Positions 34,731 to 44,074 of a DNA stretch of 64,000 nt are shown here, in pieces. The stretch is from Planctomycetota bacterium. Its GTDB lineage: Bacteria; Planctomycetota; JAJSAM01; JAJVHW01. The notes beneath the pieces were generated by a model, which saw only the letters and a list, made by a program, of their open reading frames with translations, searched no databases and had not been told where the DNA came from. The stretch spans positions 21,313-85,312 of the forward strand of contig JAJFFG010000008.1 in NCBI GenBank assembly GCA_021776825.1, in the 5' to 3' direction. Made by a program: the position numbers and the translations under genes. Numbering within the stretch: the stretch's first letter is position 1; each line of letters begins with the position of its first letter.

Positions 34731-37154
34731 TCACTTGGAGGTCAGGTCGACGACCACTTCCGTCGTGCCGACGGGCGCGTCGGCCGATCCCGTCAACTCG
34801 TCGTTCGTTCCGGCGGTGACCTCGACCGTCACGGACTGCATCGGAACGTCTGGCAGCCGGAACGTCCCGTCGGACTCGATCGTGGCGTAGGAGACGGACG
34901 AACCGTCGAGCATGGCGAGCGCGCTGCCCGTCCATTCGCTGGGCGTCGCACCGGACGCGGTCTTCACACGGCCCGTGATCAGTCGGGCGGTGAGGAGACG
35001 GATCTCGGTGTCCTGGGGCTGCCAGTCATCGAGTTTCGCCGGCAGGAGGCCGCTCCCCCGTTGCGCCGGTCGGATCCGCACCTCGTAGCGGCCGTTCGGG
35101 CGCAACGACTGGAGGCGCAGCTGGCCGTTCGAGTCGGTCTCCCCCGAGAACACGGGCTCGCGGGGGAAACTCGCGATCGCGTCGGCATCTGGGGCCAAGA
35201 CGCGATAGACGGACACGCTCGCTCCCGCCACAGCGCGTCCGTCCTCCGTGAGGACCGTGACGAGCGGCACCAGCGCGGACTCCATCGCCAGACGGACGTC
35301 AGTGGCACCGGCCGTGACCTGCGAGGCATCGCCGACGAAGCCGTCAGCGACGGGCCGCAGCAGCACGGTCTCGTCGCCGAGTCCGCCCACACGGAACGAT
35401 CCGTCGGAGCGCGCGAGAACGGTGTCGATCTGCTCCGTGAGACTGCCGTCACGCCTCTCATTGGGAACGGTCGTCACCGAGATGGAGGCACCGCCCACGC
35501 CGTTCCCGTCGGAGTCCACGACGCGACCGGTGATCACCCGCTCAGCCTGCATGACGATCGTGTGCTCGTCGCCGCAGTCCTCAGGCACGACCGCGAACAC
35601 GTGACCGTAGGGAAGGCGCGCGCCGTTCTCGTCGCGGGCGTCCCAGGCCTCGACGAACGCGAGCGCCCTCCCGCCGACCTCCACGACCTCCTCGCTCTCT
35701 CCGAGCCGGCCCCCAGCGCTCGAGAGCATGCCGCCGTCGCGAGTCATGTGCCCCTCGCGCGTGCGCACTCGCGGCACGCGCTCTCCGGTCGGTCCGACGA
35801 TGCGCACCGTGACCTCCCGGATGGCGTCCGCCGGCAGTCGAAGGACCACGCCGGTCGCACCCGCGTCCGCGCGCGCCGAGACGACCTCGATGCCCCTGTT
35901 GGTGGAGAGCGAGACGACCCACGTCCCCTCGGGTACGCGATCGAAGCGGAACGAGCCGTCGTCGGCCACCTCCGCGTAGAGACGGTTCCCCATCATGGCT
36001 TGCATCCGGGTGAGCGATGGATCGGACGCCCGCAGCGACCGACCCGCGGCGGGCGTGCCGTCCGCGTTCCAGAGGTGCCCCGAGATCGACTTGCCGAGCG
36101 TGAGGCGGACGGTCACCGGTTCGGTTTCCGCCGTCGGATCGAACACGCGCTTCGGCGGACGGACGTGCCGCTTCGGATCGATCTGCACCCTGACGGATCG
36201 TGGGCGGAGCGTGTCCGCGCGGACACGTCCGTTCTCGTCCGGCTCGAAGTGATCGCCGTGCTCGCTCTCGTAGAGCCCGCCCTCACCGGTGTCGGTGATC
36301 CAGACGATCGCATCCGTGACGGGGGAACCGTCGGCGTCATCGACGAGCAGCAGTTCCAACACGGTCGCCGTCTGCAACGTGAAGTCCACGTCGGTGGGCT
36401 CACCGGGCGTCATCCCGGCGAGCTTGCGGCTCGCCATGGCGTAGCCGGCGGCGTTGACGTCGACGCGGACGTAGCCGTCCGGCGTGACACTCGGACGACT
36501 GAATCGGCCGTCGTCATCGGTCTTCAGCTCAAGGACCCAGCAAGACGACTCCGCGGTCAGGAACGCATCGCACTGGATCGAGATGTCGGCGCCGACGACC
36601 GGCTCGCCGTCCGGCCCGGTGACCCGACCACGTACGAGTACGAGTGGCTCCGCGATCACCGCGACTCGCACCTCCTCGCCGGGACGCACCTCGGCAACAG
36701 CCGGCTCCACCCCTCGGTCGACGCGCGTCCCATATCCGCCGCCACCCGCACGCACGGACCACGTTCCGGACGGCAGCTCCTCGGCGCGAAACGCACCGGA
36801 CTCGTCGGCTTCGACCACCTGTCGCAGCTTCCAGTTGCCACCCGGCACGAGCAGGAGCTTCGCCTTGCCGGCGGGGGTTCCGTCTGCGAGGGAGACCGTC
36901 CCGACGATCGTCCCCGTATCGACGTTGACGACCTCCTCCGGCACGGCCTCGGGTGGCGACTCGGGCGCCGCGGGCGCGATCGGTTCCGCGCGGCGGCGCG
37001 TGCGCGTCGGCGTCGCGTCATCGGTGCTCGGCGTCTCCGACGACGGGGTCACCGGCTCGGGTGCGGAATCACACGACTGCAGGACCGCGACCAGCGCGAT
37101 GGCCGCCACGACCGTCAACAGCACGACCCATCGAACCCTGCGCAACGGCGGCAC
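34731..37154 (-). CDS. Membrane-anchored carboxypeptidase-regulatory-like repeat protein
   Basis: 807 residues from the GTG at 37154 with GGGAG close upstream. N-terminal membrane helix (VRWVVLLTVVAAIALVAVLQ), then S-C-D, a Thr/Pro linker, and at least seven carboxypeptidase-regulatory-like/Ig-type units: GTIVGTVSLADGTPAGKAKL, VRGRVTGPDGEPVVGADISI, SGHLWNADGTPAAGRSLRAS, TGRVVDSDGNGVGGASISV and LVTVLTEDGRAVAGASVSVY. No enzymatic domain. The protein has the same architecture as the exported part of the sigma-fusion protein at 9615 and the protein at 45427. TAAACT lies 11 nt before the start. It diverges from the sigma-factor gene at 37316. Confidence 0.75.
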   Translation of the reverse strand: MPPLRRVRWVVLLTVVAAIALVAVLQSCDSAPEPVTPSSETPSTDDATPTRTRRRAEPIAPAAPESPPEAVPEEVVNVDTGTIVGTVSLADGTPAGKAKLLLVPGGNWKLRQVVEADESGAFRAEELPSGTWSVRAGGGGYGTRVDRGVEPAVAEVRPGEEVRVAVIAEPLVLVRGRVTGPDGEPVVGADISIQCDAFLTAESSCWVLELKTDDDGRFSRPSVTPDGYVRVDVNAAGYAMASRKLAGMTPGEPTDVDFTLQTATVLELLLVDDADGSPVTDAIVWITDTGEGGLYESEHGDHFEPDENGRVRADTLRPRSVRVQIDPKRHVRPPKRVFDPTAETEPVTVRLTLGKSISGHLWNADGTPAAGRSLRASDPSLTRMQAMMGNRLYAEVADDGSFRFDRVPEGTWVVSLSTNRGIEVVSARADAGATGVVLRLPADAIREVTVRIVGPTGERVPRVRTREGHMTRDGGMLSSAGGRLGESEEVVEVGGRALAFVEAWDARDENGARLPYGHVFAVVPEDCGDEHTIVMQAERVITGRVVDSDGNGVGGASISVTTVPNERRDGSLTEQIDTVLARSDGSFRVGGLGDETVLLRPVADGFVGDASQVTAGATDVRLAMESALVPLVTVLTEDGRAVAGASVSVYRVLAPDADAIASFPREPVFSGETDSNGQLRLQSLRPNGRYEVRIRPAQRGSGLLPAKLDDWQPQDTEIRLLTARLITGRVKTASGATPSEWTGSALAMLDGSSVSYATIESDGTFRLPDVPMQSVTVEVTAGTNDELTGSADAPVGTTEVVVDLTSK

Positions 37155-37315
37155 CTCCCGACGGCAGTTTAGCGCGGCCCGCTCACCACGTCGGCGCGGC
37201 TTGCGGCCGGAAGGTGTGCGGCGCCAACGCGGAGCGCCAGAACACGCGCCGCGATGGCCCTTCGTTCTCTGTACTCTCGTGCCGCGCGGCGCCGTCCGGC
37301 GTCCGCGTCGACGCG

Positions 37316-37903
37316 ATGGAAGACTTCTCCGATCTGATCCGGCGCTGCAAGGCCGGTGAGCGCGCTGCGCTGGACGCGTTGTGCCGCCGCCACGGCCCCA
37401 CCGTCGAGCGTCATGCCAGCGGTCTGCTCGGTCGCCAGTTGCGGCGGATCGAAGAGACCATGAGCGTGGCGAACGAAGTCTGGATCGAGGTCCTGCGTCG
37501 CCTGCCCGAGTTCCAAGACTGCGGCGAGGACAAGTTCCGCGTGTGGCTGCGCAAGATCACGGAGTCCTGCGTGCGGGGCCGTGGTCGTCGGGTGCGCGGG
37601 CGCGATGGCGTCACCTGGGTGCGCAACGCGGAGTCGGGGCAGGTCGAAGGAGCCCGCGAACGGGTTCGCGGGCCGGCGACCGATGCGGGCGCTGCTGACG
37701 AGCTCCAACGACTGGAGCGCTGCATGGCGCGACTACCGCCGGAACAGCAGCGGGTGCTGCGCCTGGCGACCGAGCACGAGCTCTCGATGCAGCGCATCGC
37801 GGACGTCATGGGCTGGCCCAGTGCAGATGCGGCGCGCAAGCGACGCGTGCGAGCCCTCATCGCCCTGAGGAGAGAATGGAAGATCGACTCGAATCCGCGT
37901 TGA
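37316..37903 (+). CDS. ECF-type RNA polymerase sigma factor
   Basis: 195 residues from the ATG at 37316 (MEDFSDLIRRCKAGERAALD). Region 2: LIRRCKAGERAALDALCRRH, RIEETMSVANEVWIEVLRRL and EFQDCGEDKFRVWLRKITES. Region 4: LERCMARLPPEQQRVLRLAT followed by HELSMQRIADVMGWPSADAA and ARKRRVRALIALRREW. It lacks an anti-sigma gene beside it; instead the next gene is a Ser/Thr kinase that overlaps its last 28 bases. ECF-kinase pairs are a planctomycete trait in which the kinase may control the sigma factor. The track of the frame upstream of 37316 is rejected for lack of homology. Confidence 0.88.
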   Translation: MEDFSDLIRRCKAGERAALDALCRRHGPTVERHASGLLGRQLRRIEETMSVANEVWIEVLRRLPEFQDCGEDKFRVWLRKITESCVRGRGRRVRGRDGVTWVRNAESGQVEGARERVRGPATDAGAADELQRLERCMARLPPEQQRVLRLATEHELSMQRIADVMGWPSADAARKRRVRALIALRREWKIDSNPR

Positions 37904-38886
37904 TGGAGATCCTCTCCGAAGTCGAGGAGACCGGCTTCCTGGCTCCCGGCTGGGTCGAGGAGAACTACCCGGTCGACGGCGAGGAGCTGCTCGGCATCCT
38001 GGCGCTGGACGGCATCCTCCGACCGCCCGAGCTCGACGTGAATCAGCTCGGTCCGTACGCGATTCGTCGTGAGATCGGACGCGGCGGAATGGGCACCGTG
38101 TACGTGGCCGACGTCGAAGATCTGGCAGCCGACGCCGAGATGGACGCCGTCGTCGCGGTGAAGGTCATTCACCCGCACCTGCTCGTTGAACCGCATGCGC
38201 TCAAGCGCTTCTACCGAGAGGCGGCCATCGGCATGCGCGTGCGCCATCCGAACGTCGTGCCGACCTACGACGTGTGCGGCGCAGAGTCCGATGGCAACGA
38301 CGTCCACTTCCTCGTGATGGCGTACGAGGAGGGACGCACGCTGCGGAGCGCGCTCGCGTCGGACGGCCCGCTCGACGAGGCCTCGTGCCGTCGGATCGGC
38401 GTGCAAGCGGCCGCCGCTCTCGCGGCGATTCACGACACTGGCGCCGTGCACCGCGACGTGAAGCCAGCCAACCTCATCCTGCGCGACGATGGCGTCGTGA
38501 AGGTGATGGACCTGGGTGTGGCGTTGGACCAAGGGGACGTGCGGCGGCTCACAGCCACGGGGCGCTTCGTCGGGTCGTGGAGGTACGCGGCACCGGAGCA
38601 GTTCGCGCCGACCGAGACGCGGGCGAACGGCGACGACGCCGTCGACGAACGGTCGGATCTCTACGCGCTTGGGTTGACGTTGTTCGAACTCGCGACGGGA
38701 TGCCATCCGTTCGAGGACGATCGCCGACCCGGGAGGCCGCCGGACCCGAGTGCCGTCGCGCCTGCCGCGGACTCAATTCGGCGGGAACTCTCTCCGACGT
38801 TCGTTGATGTCATCGCACAGATGTTGCAGCCCGAACGCCGCGACCGGATCGCGTCTGCGCAAGCCGTCATCGGCGCGTTGGCGTAG
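37876..38886 (+). CDS. Hanks-type Ser/Thr protein kinase
   Basis: 336 residues from the ATG at 37876, overlapping the sigma-factor gene by 28 bp in another frame. Short N-terminal helical part (1-57), then the kinase domain: glycine loop IGRGGMGTVY at 67-76, Lys 96 in VVAVKVIHP, catalytic loop HRDVKPANLIL from 192, metal site D-L-G at 212-214 in place of DFG, and APE around 240. The protein ends with the kinase fold and has no membrane helix, which is unlike the usual planctomycete kinases with long tails. Overlap with the sigma gene indicates one operon and regulation together. DLG occurs in some active kinases, so activity is likely. Confidence 0.92.
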   Translation: MEDRLESALMEILSEVEETGFLAPGWVEENYPVDGEELLGILALDGILRPPELDVNQLGPYAIRREIGRGGMGTVYVADVEDLAADAEMDAVVAVKVIHPHLLVEPHALKRFYREAAIGMRVRHPNVVPTYDVCGAESDGNDVHFLVMAYEEGRTLRSALASDGPLDEASCRRIGVQAAAALAAIHDTGAVHRDVKPANLILRDDGVVKVMDLGVALDQGDVRRLTATGRFVGSWRYAAPEQFAPTETRANGDDAVDERSDLYALGLTLFELATGCHPFEDDRRPGRPPDPSAVAPAADSIRRELSPTFVDVIAQMLQPERRDRIASAQAVIGALA

Positions 38887-38900
38887 GCCGGAGAGAACGC

Positions 38901-41279
38901 ATGGACACGAGCGCCGCGTTCGGAGGCAGGTATCGGCTCGGAGACGAGCTGGGTCGTGGCGCGCACGGCATCGTCTACAGCGCGGTGGATGCAGTCACTG
39001 GAGCGAGTGTCGCGGTGAAGATCGCGCACCGCGGGCTGAGCTCCGGAGCGCTTCGCATTGTTGGCGAGGCCGCGCTCCTCGGGCTGCTCCGCCTGCCCGG
39101 CGTCGTGACGTATCGGGACCACGGTCACCATGAACGACAGCCTTTCCTCGTTGTGGACCTCGTTCCGGGGACCCCCTTTCCAGGGACCCCTCTCCCCATG
39201 CGGTGGGAGCAGCTCGCTCCGGTGCTCCGCTCGCTCCTGGAGGTGCTTGCACGGCTGCATTTCCACGGCGTCGCTCATCGCGACCTCAAGCCGTCCAACG
39301 TACTCGTGGACGAAGGCGGCCGCGCGCACGTCCTCGACTTCGGGCTGGCCCACGGGCGGGCGACGCTGCGCGGCGACGGAGCCTCGCTCGAGTGGTCGGG
39401 AACTCCGGCATACGTCGCGCCGGAGCGCGTCGATGCGTCGATGGCGGTCGCGGGATGCGACGCCGTTCACGAGGACCTCTACGCCGTCGGCGTCATGACG
39501 TTCGAGGCGCTGTCGGGCGTGACGCCTCATCAGGGCGCGACGAGCGCGGAGTTGCTGAGTCGGCGACTGGACGTAGCGCCTCCACACGTCGCGGACGTCG
39601 CCAACGGTGTACCCGCCCACGTCGCGGCGATCGTCGACCGGCTCCTCTCCCGCAACCCTGCGGAGCGCCCGGCATCAGCGGGAGACGTGATCCGGTCGCT
39701 CTTCGCGGACCAGGACGCGCGGGAGATGGCCGATCGCCTCCGGCAGATCGGAAGGGAGCCGGGACAACAGCACGAGCCACTCGATGCGCGCGCGATCCGC
39801 TCGTTCGTCGCGGGACCCGACCGCGTGCTGCATCTCCAGGAGGACACCGCGACCGAGCTGCTGCGGCGCACGGGCGGAGACCCCGTGCAGATCGCCGACG
39901 AGATCGGGGTCTGGGTACGCGCGGGCCGCGCCGCTTGGGTGGACGAGCAACTCGTCGTGAGTCGCCGTGCCCTCGACGCGCTGCGTGCGGAGCCGGTGTC
40001 TGAGGCGGAGGCGGATGACTCGGCGACCGACGGTGTCTCGGCGTGGGTGAGAAGCCAGCTGCGCGCCGGCGCGAACTCCGCCACGTTCCTGACCGAGGCT
40101 CCCCGCGTCGCGGTGCAGCTGGTCCATGACGGCCGCGCTGCCGAGGGAGTGGAACTCCTGCGCAGGGCAATCCGCCTCGCGCGGGCCGATGCCGACGAAG
40201 ACCACCTCCCCGCTCTTCTCTCGGCGCTGGGCTTCGCCGCACTCGCCGCGCGCACGCCCATCAACCTGAACCGCGCGATCCAAGAGTTCGATGCCATTCC
40301 CGCGGTCGCTCACCCGATCGACGCATCCCGCGAGATGCTGGAGGCGGCACGGCTGATCCCGAAGCGCCACGCCAGCGCGCTCAGTCGTCTGCGAGGCCTG
40401 CGTGTACAACGTGACAGCTCGCTGGAGATCAGGCGACGCGCTCTCATGGCGGAGGCCGCGAGTCGGCACGGGCCGGGCGTCCATAGCGCGGTCCTCGATG
40501 ACCTGAAGGGATGGGCAGACTCGACGGGGGACTCGCGGGCGACATCGAGTTGCGCCACGTGGCGCGCGTTCCTCCACTACCGGCTCGGCGAGTTCGACCA
40601 GGCGGCGCGCATGCATCTGCGGTCCGCTGCTGAGACGGCCAACGTCACGGCTCAGTTCGCCGCGTACGGCAACGCTGCCGCCGCACTGTTGGAGTCGGGG
40701 TCATGGATCGAAGCGGAGGACGCCGCGCAGCGGTCGCGCGTCCTCGCAGCGGAGTGCCGCAACGCCCACTACGAAGCCCGCGCCGAGTGCCTGCTTCGTT
40801 GCATTGCGTACCGACAGGGGGTGGCAGACAAGGCTGACCTCGAGCTCGTGGAGGCGGCCGCGGTGCTCGCGGACGAGCGCTACCTGCCGACCGTTCTACT
40901 GACGGAGGCCGCCGTCGCGTGGCGCTCCGGCGACGATCCGTTGGCGCTCGACCTCGCGGAGCGGACCGTGGCGGCGTGCCGGGGACCATCGGACCGCTGG
41001 TACCAGGCGTTGGCGCGAGGGCTGCTGCTGAAGCTGAACGCCGTCTCGAGAGCCGGCGAAGCGCGCGAGCTCGCCGGTGTTGCGATGGAGTGTCCGCTCG
41101 CCGGCGTCGCGGTGCAGATCGCGGGGCTCATCGCTCACGCGCTCGCCGGCGACTCGCGAAGCCGGCTGGCAACCGTTGCCGAGCGAGCGTCCGAGATTGC
41201 GAACGGCGAGTGGAACCGGCGCCGCGAGGTGCTCTCGATCGCCGAGGCGCTCGCCGCCCTGAAAGCCTCGACTGGATGA
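38901..41279 (+). CDS. Hanks-type Ser/Thr protein kinase with long C-terminal TPR-like domain
   Basis: 792 residues, 14 bp after the previous kinase. Kinase domain 11-265: glycine loop LGRGAHGIVYSAV, Lys 40 (VAVKIAH), HRDLKPSNVLV at 126, D-F-G at 146 and APE at 173. A linker follows, then residues about 400-790 are helical with TPR-like pairs: AVQLVHDGRAAEGVELLRRA, SSCATWRAFLHYRLGEFDQA, YEARAECLLRCIAYRQGVAD and LPTVLLTEAAVAWRSGDDPL. No membrane helix, so it is cytoplasmic. TPR-like tails usually bind partner proteins; the neighbours and the sigma factor are candidates. Confidence 0.92.
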   Translation: MDTSAAFGGRYRLGDELGRGAHGIVYSAVDAVTGASVAVKIAHRGLSSGALRIVGEAALLGLLRLPGVVTYRDHGHHERQPFLVVDLVPGTPFPGTPLPMRWEQLAPVLRSLLEVLARLHFHGVAHRDLKPSNVLVDEGGRAHVLDFGLAHGRATLRGDGASLEWSGTPAYVAPERVDASMAVAGCDAVHEDLYAVGVMTFEALSGVTPHQGATSAELLSRRLDVAPPHVADVANGVPAHVAAIVDRLLSRNPAERPASAGDVIRSLFADQDAREMADRLRQIGREPGQQHEPLDARAIRSFVAGPDRVLHLQEDTATELLRRTGGDPVQIADEIGVWVRAGRAAWVDEQLVVSRRALDALRAEPVSEAEADDSATDGVSAWVRSQLRAGANSATFLTEAPRVAVQLVHDGRAAEGVELLRRAIRLARADADEDHLPALLSALGFAALAARTPINLNRAIQEFDAIPAVAHPIDASREMLEAARLIPKRHASALSRLRGLRVQRDSSLEIRRRALMAEAASRHGPGVHSAVLDDLKGWADSTGDSRATSSCATWRAFLHYRLGEFDQAARMHLRSAAETANVTAQFAAYGNAAAALLESGSWIEAEDAAQRSRVLAAECRNAHYEARAECLLRCIAYRQGVADKADLELVEAAAVLADERYLPTVLLTEAAVAWRSGDDPLALDLAERTVAACRGPSDRWYQALARGLLLKLNAVSRAGEARELAGVAMECPLAGVAVQIAGLIAHALAGDSRSRLATVAERASEIANGEWNRRREVLSIAEALAALKASTG

Positions 41280-41403
41280 GCGCAGCCTCCGTCGTGGACT
41301 CGAATCGGAATCTGCGTCCGGTCTCCCAGACCTCGACCACTGACTGCTCACGAGTGCGGTATCGATCCGGAGGTACCCGGGTCAGCCGCAGGAAGGACTT
41401 CCC

Positions 41404-42279
41404 ATGATCTCGACGAACGTGGTGCTTCTCGTCCTCATCGCGGCGCTTCTGGCGGCTGTGATCCTCGTCCTCCGGAGTGCTGGTGAGATCGTCAGCCAGG
41501 TGCTCGTTGCCTCGGAGCGATGTTGCGGGCAGCTCGCCGCGGCGTGGAAGCGCGCCGGATCTGGTGGCGCGGGCTGCTGCTGTTGCGGTGGTGGTGGCGG
41601 GGCGATGAGCGGCGATCTCCACAACCCGCAGCTCGACAAGGGCATGTACGAGATCTACCGGGACGTCGGTGAGGAGCAGGACGTGCTGATGGGCGTCGTG
41701 AGCGCGATGGACATGAATGTGTCGAACACGGTCGAGTACTGGGTCGTGGACCCGTCGCTCTCGTTGTCGTTGTTCACGGAGTTGACTGAACAGGACGCAA
41801 CGTTCCAACTGCGTCACGCGAACGTCGATCCAGCCGCCAACGCTGTGGAGCTCCGCAACGCGTACGCGTCGCAACTGCCCGGCAACGTCACTCTCCACAA
41901 CATGAACATGGACTGGGAGCCTCGCTACGAACCGATCGGGCCACTGCCGACCAACCAGGTTACGACGGGTGTGTGGGCGGTTCGCGTCCGCTACGGCGGC
42001 TCGGGCAACTTCGACCTCGTCGGATACGTGCACGCGTCAGCAGGCCCGGGCTCGTCGACGACGGAGTACTGGCTCCTGATGGACTCGGTGCCGTTCCCGC
42101 TGGAGGGCGCCGGGCGCGACTACGAGTTCACGCTCCTCACCCTGCCCGCGCCTGGCCTGAGTGTCGCCGGACTGTACGCGGACGGACCTCCTGGGGTGAC
42201 TCCACCCACCGCGCATCCGGCGAATCTCCCCGGACCGGCAACTCTGTACTGGTCCGAGATCAGCGTGACACCCGCCTAG
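41404..42279 (+). CDS. Membrane-anchored protein with Gly/Cys run, unknown function
   Basis: 291 residues. GGAAGGA lies 6 nt before the ATG at 41404. One N-terminal membrane helix (NVVLLVLIAALLAAVILVLR, 5-24), then SERCCGQLAAAWKRAGSGG, Cys 40 and 41, and a run G-C-C-C-C-G-G-G-G-G at 57-66. From about 75 the rest is beta-rich: NPQLDKGMYEIYRDVGEEQD, GVWAVRVRYGGSGNFDLVGY and TTEYWLLMDSVPFPLEGAG. The Cys run might bind metal, be acylated or cross-linked; none is established. The next gene also has a Gly-rich linker ending in CC. No family recognised. It follows the kinase genes after about 125 bp in the same direction. Confidence 0.6.
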   Translation: MISTNVVLLVLIAALLAAVILVLRSAGEIVSQVLVASERCCGQLAAAWKRAGSGGAGCCCCGGGGGAMSGDLHNPQLDKGMYEIYRDVGEEQDVLMGVVSAMDMNVSNTVEYWVVDPSLSLSLFTELTEQDATFQLRHANVDPAANAVELRNAYASQLPGNVTLHNMNMDWEPRYEPIGPLPTNQVTTGVWAVRVRYGGSGNFDLVGYVHASAGPGSSTTEYWLLMDSVPFPLEGAGRDYEFTLLTLPAPGLSVAGLYADGPPGVTPPTAHPANLPGPATLYWSEISVTPA

Positions 42280-42335
42280 ACCCCTCGTGAACGACTGCCC
42301 TTCGGGCATCGAGCGGCACGAACAGGAGACCTCCC

Positions 42336-43628
42336 ATGCCGAGACGAACCATCGTGGTGGACGAGATCAACCGACGCCTGCGAGCACGCAGGAGGGAGAT
42401 CCTGGATCGAGCGATCGCCGAGAGCACGACGATCTGGCGTGAGCGCATCCCGGGAGGCGGCAGCGTCTACTGGGTCGATCCGATCGCATTCACGACGGGC
42501 GCGAACGAGGACCACGTGATCCCATCGACCGGCGGCGCGCTGGTCCGCCCGATAGAGCTAGAGCCGGACCCGTTCGACCCCACCCGAAACGTGATCGTGA
42601 GCCTCGCCACACCCGAGGCCCTGGTCGGTCCTCCGTCGACCCCACCGACGGCAGCGCACGCCAAGTACGTGTTTCGCGAACTCGAGTACGTCTCGCCCGA
42701 GGTCACGGTCGACGACTTCTTCGCGAAGTTCTCGGCGCCGAGGGCCGTCTCCGGCGCGGGCGCCGGCAAGGCCGGCGGCGGGTGCTGCTCTCGGATCGAC
42801 CGATCGCAGGGTGGCCGATTGCGCTCGCGACACGCCTACGCCGGAGAGGAGGTTCGGAAGGAGAGGATCACGAGTGTGGAGGCCTCGTTCGAAGTCCGCG
42901 CGCCGGTGGTGCATCAGCCCGGTGCCATGACCCTCTGCCAGGTGGCCATCCACTTCGGCAGCGGCGGCCGCAAGCAGACCGTCGAGGCCGGCTTCCATGT
43001 GTACGAAGACCTCCATGGGCGGCCGGGGCCGCACCTGTTCGCGTTCTGGACGAACAGTGGCTACCTCGAGACGGGCGCGCGCCTCGGTGGATACAACCAT
43101 GACGTCCCCGGCTTCGTCTGCGTGTCGTCGACGTACTTCCCGGGTGGCCCGCTGAGGAACGGCACCGCCGAGGCCCCGCTGTTCATTCACGTCCGCCTCG
43201 AGTTCCTGGACTCGTCGCCGATCGCGCAGAGCTCCGCCGTCCAGCCTCCTCCCGGGAACTGGTGGCTCTTCGTCAACAACGAAGTCGTCGGGTACTTCTC
43301 GGGCGTGGAGATCCGCGGTGCCCCGACCGGCACCCCCGAGCTCTGGGCCGGCAACGTCGATGCCGCCAGCGTCTACGGCGAGTGCGCCGAGTGGTCGACT
43401 CCGCAGCAGGTCCTGACGACCCCCATGGGAACGGGCCGTCGATCGCCGGGACCCGGACTGCCAGCGAACGTCGGGAAGACCGCGTTCATCACGAACCTCG
43501 AGGTGATGGCCAACTCCGTTGCCGAGACCGCGGGGATGCCCTTCGACGACACACCCGCCGGGTATCTGACGGTCGTCGAGTCAACGGACGAACAGATCGA
43601 CCGTTGGTGGGGTGGGCCGCAGGCGTAG
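42336..43628 (+). CDS. Neprosin-like (DUF239) putative glutamic peptidase
   Basis: 430 residues, RBS AGGAG about 6 nt before the ATG at 42336. N-terminal part 1-135 resembles a helical activation domain; then GAGAGKAGGGCC (140-151). From about 180 it matches the neprosin/DUF239 family: VEASFEVRAPVVHQPG, QTVEAGFHVYEDLHG, PHLFAFWTNSGYLETGARLG, GNWWLFVNNEVVGYF and AASVYGECAEWSTP. Glu 217 (VEAGF) and Glu 349 (YGECAEW) sit where the two catalytic Glu of plant neprosin are expected, from memory of the family. Neprosin is a prolyl endopeptidase of pitcher plants; bacterial homologues exist with unknown roles. No signal peptide is visible, which is odd for such a protein. The gene follows the Gly/Cys-run protein by 56 bp and probably shares its transcript. 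Confidence 0.65.
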   Translation: MPRRTIVVDEINRRLRARRREILDRAIAESTTIWRERIPGGGSVYWVDPIAFTTGANEDHVIPSTGGALVRPIELEPDPFDPTRNVIVSLATPEALVGPPSTPPTAAHAKYVFRELEYVSPEVTVDDFFAKFSAPRAVSGAGAGKAGGGCCSRIDRSQGGRLRSRHAYAGEEVRKERITSVEASFEVRAPVVHQPGAMTLCQVAIHFGSGGRKQTVEAGFHVYEDLHGRPGPHLFAFWTNSGYLETGARLGGYNHDVPGFVCVSSTYFPGGPLRNGTAEAPLFIHVRLEFLDSSPIAQSSAVQPPPGNWWLFVNNEVVGYFSGVEIRGAPTGTPELWAGNVDAASVYGECAEWSTPQQVLTTPMGTGRRSPGPGLPANVGKTAFITNLEVMANSVAETAGMPFDDTPAGYLTVVESTDEQIDRWWGGPQA

Positions 43629-44074
43629 CGTCTGGTCCGACCGTCGCGCGGCGGACGAGTTTCCCCGAGCTCGTTCGTCGCTGCGTGCGTCGTCACGTCC
43701 TCGTCGGCTGCGCACCGACGTGACGCACCGACGTGACGCACCGACACGCGACGACGCGCTCGGCGTGAACGCGCCCAGCGCGTCCGCCACCTCCTGAGTG
43801 CGATCTCACGCACCGGAGTCGAGCATCACCGCTGCCGCCGTGGCCGCACGCCGCCCGGTGATCGCGACCTCCATCGCCGCGGCCAAGAATCTCGAATTCC
43901 GCGTCCGGTCCGACGCCTCCCGCGCGCTGGTTGACCACGGCGAGGCAACGGACACATCCGACACCGGCGAGTGACCGGGACGGACCCACGCCTGGCCGAC
44001 ACACGGACGGACAGCGAACGCATTCCGCGCTGCTGCCGCCCCCATGCGACCGGCCGTTCAGGAGGCGGCGAGCC
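43629..44074. other. Intergenic with 3 x 13-bp repeat, possible tiny gene
   Basis: About 446 bases between two same-strand genes. It holds a triple 13-bp tandem repeat at 43712-43750. A 58-codon frame from GTG at 43798 to 43974 with the local codon bias (ending T-D-T-S-D-T-G-E) is present but has no recognised family or RBS. Promoter elements for the LamG gene should lie near the end of this stretch. Confidence 0.45.
43712..43750. repeat. Three tandem 13-bp units
   Basis: gcaccgacgtgac twice (43712-43724, 43725-43737), then gcaccgacacgcg as a diverged third copy (43738-43750). Confidence 0.8.

Noticed and set aside
43798..43974. 58-codon plus-strand frame with local codon bias
   Set aside because: No RBS, no family and short length; mentioned only in the intergenic entry.
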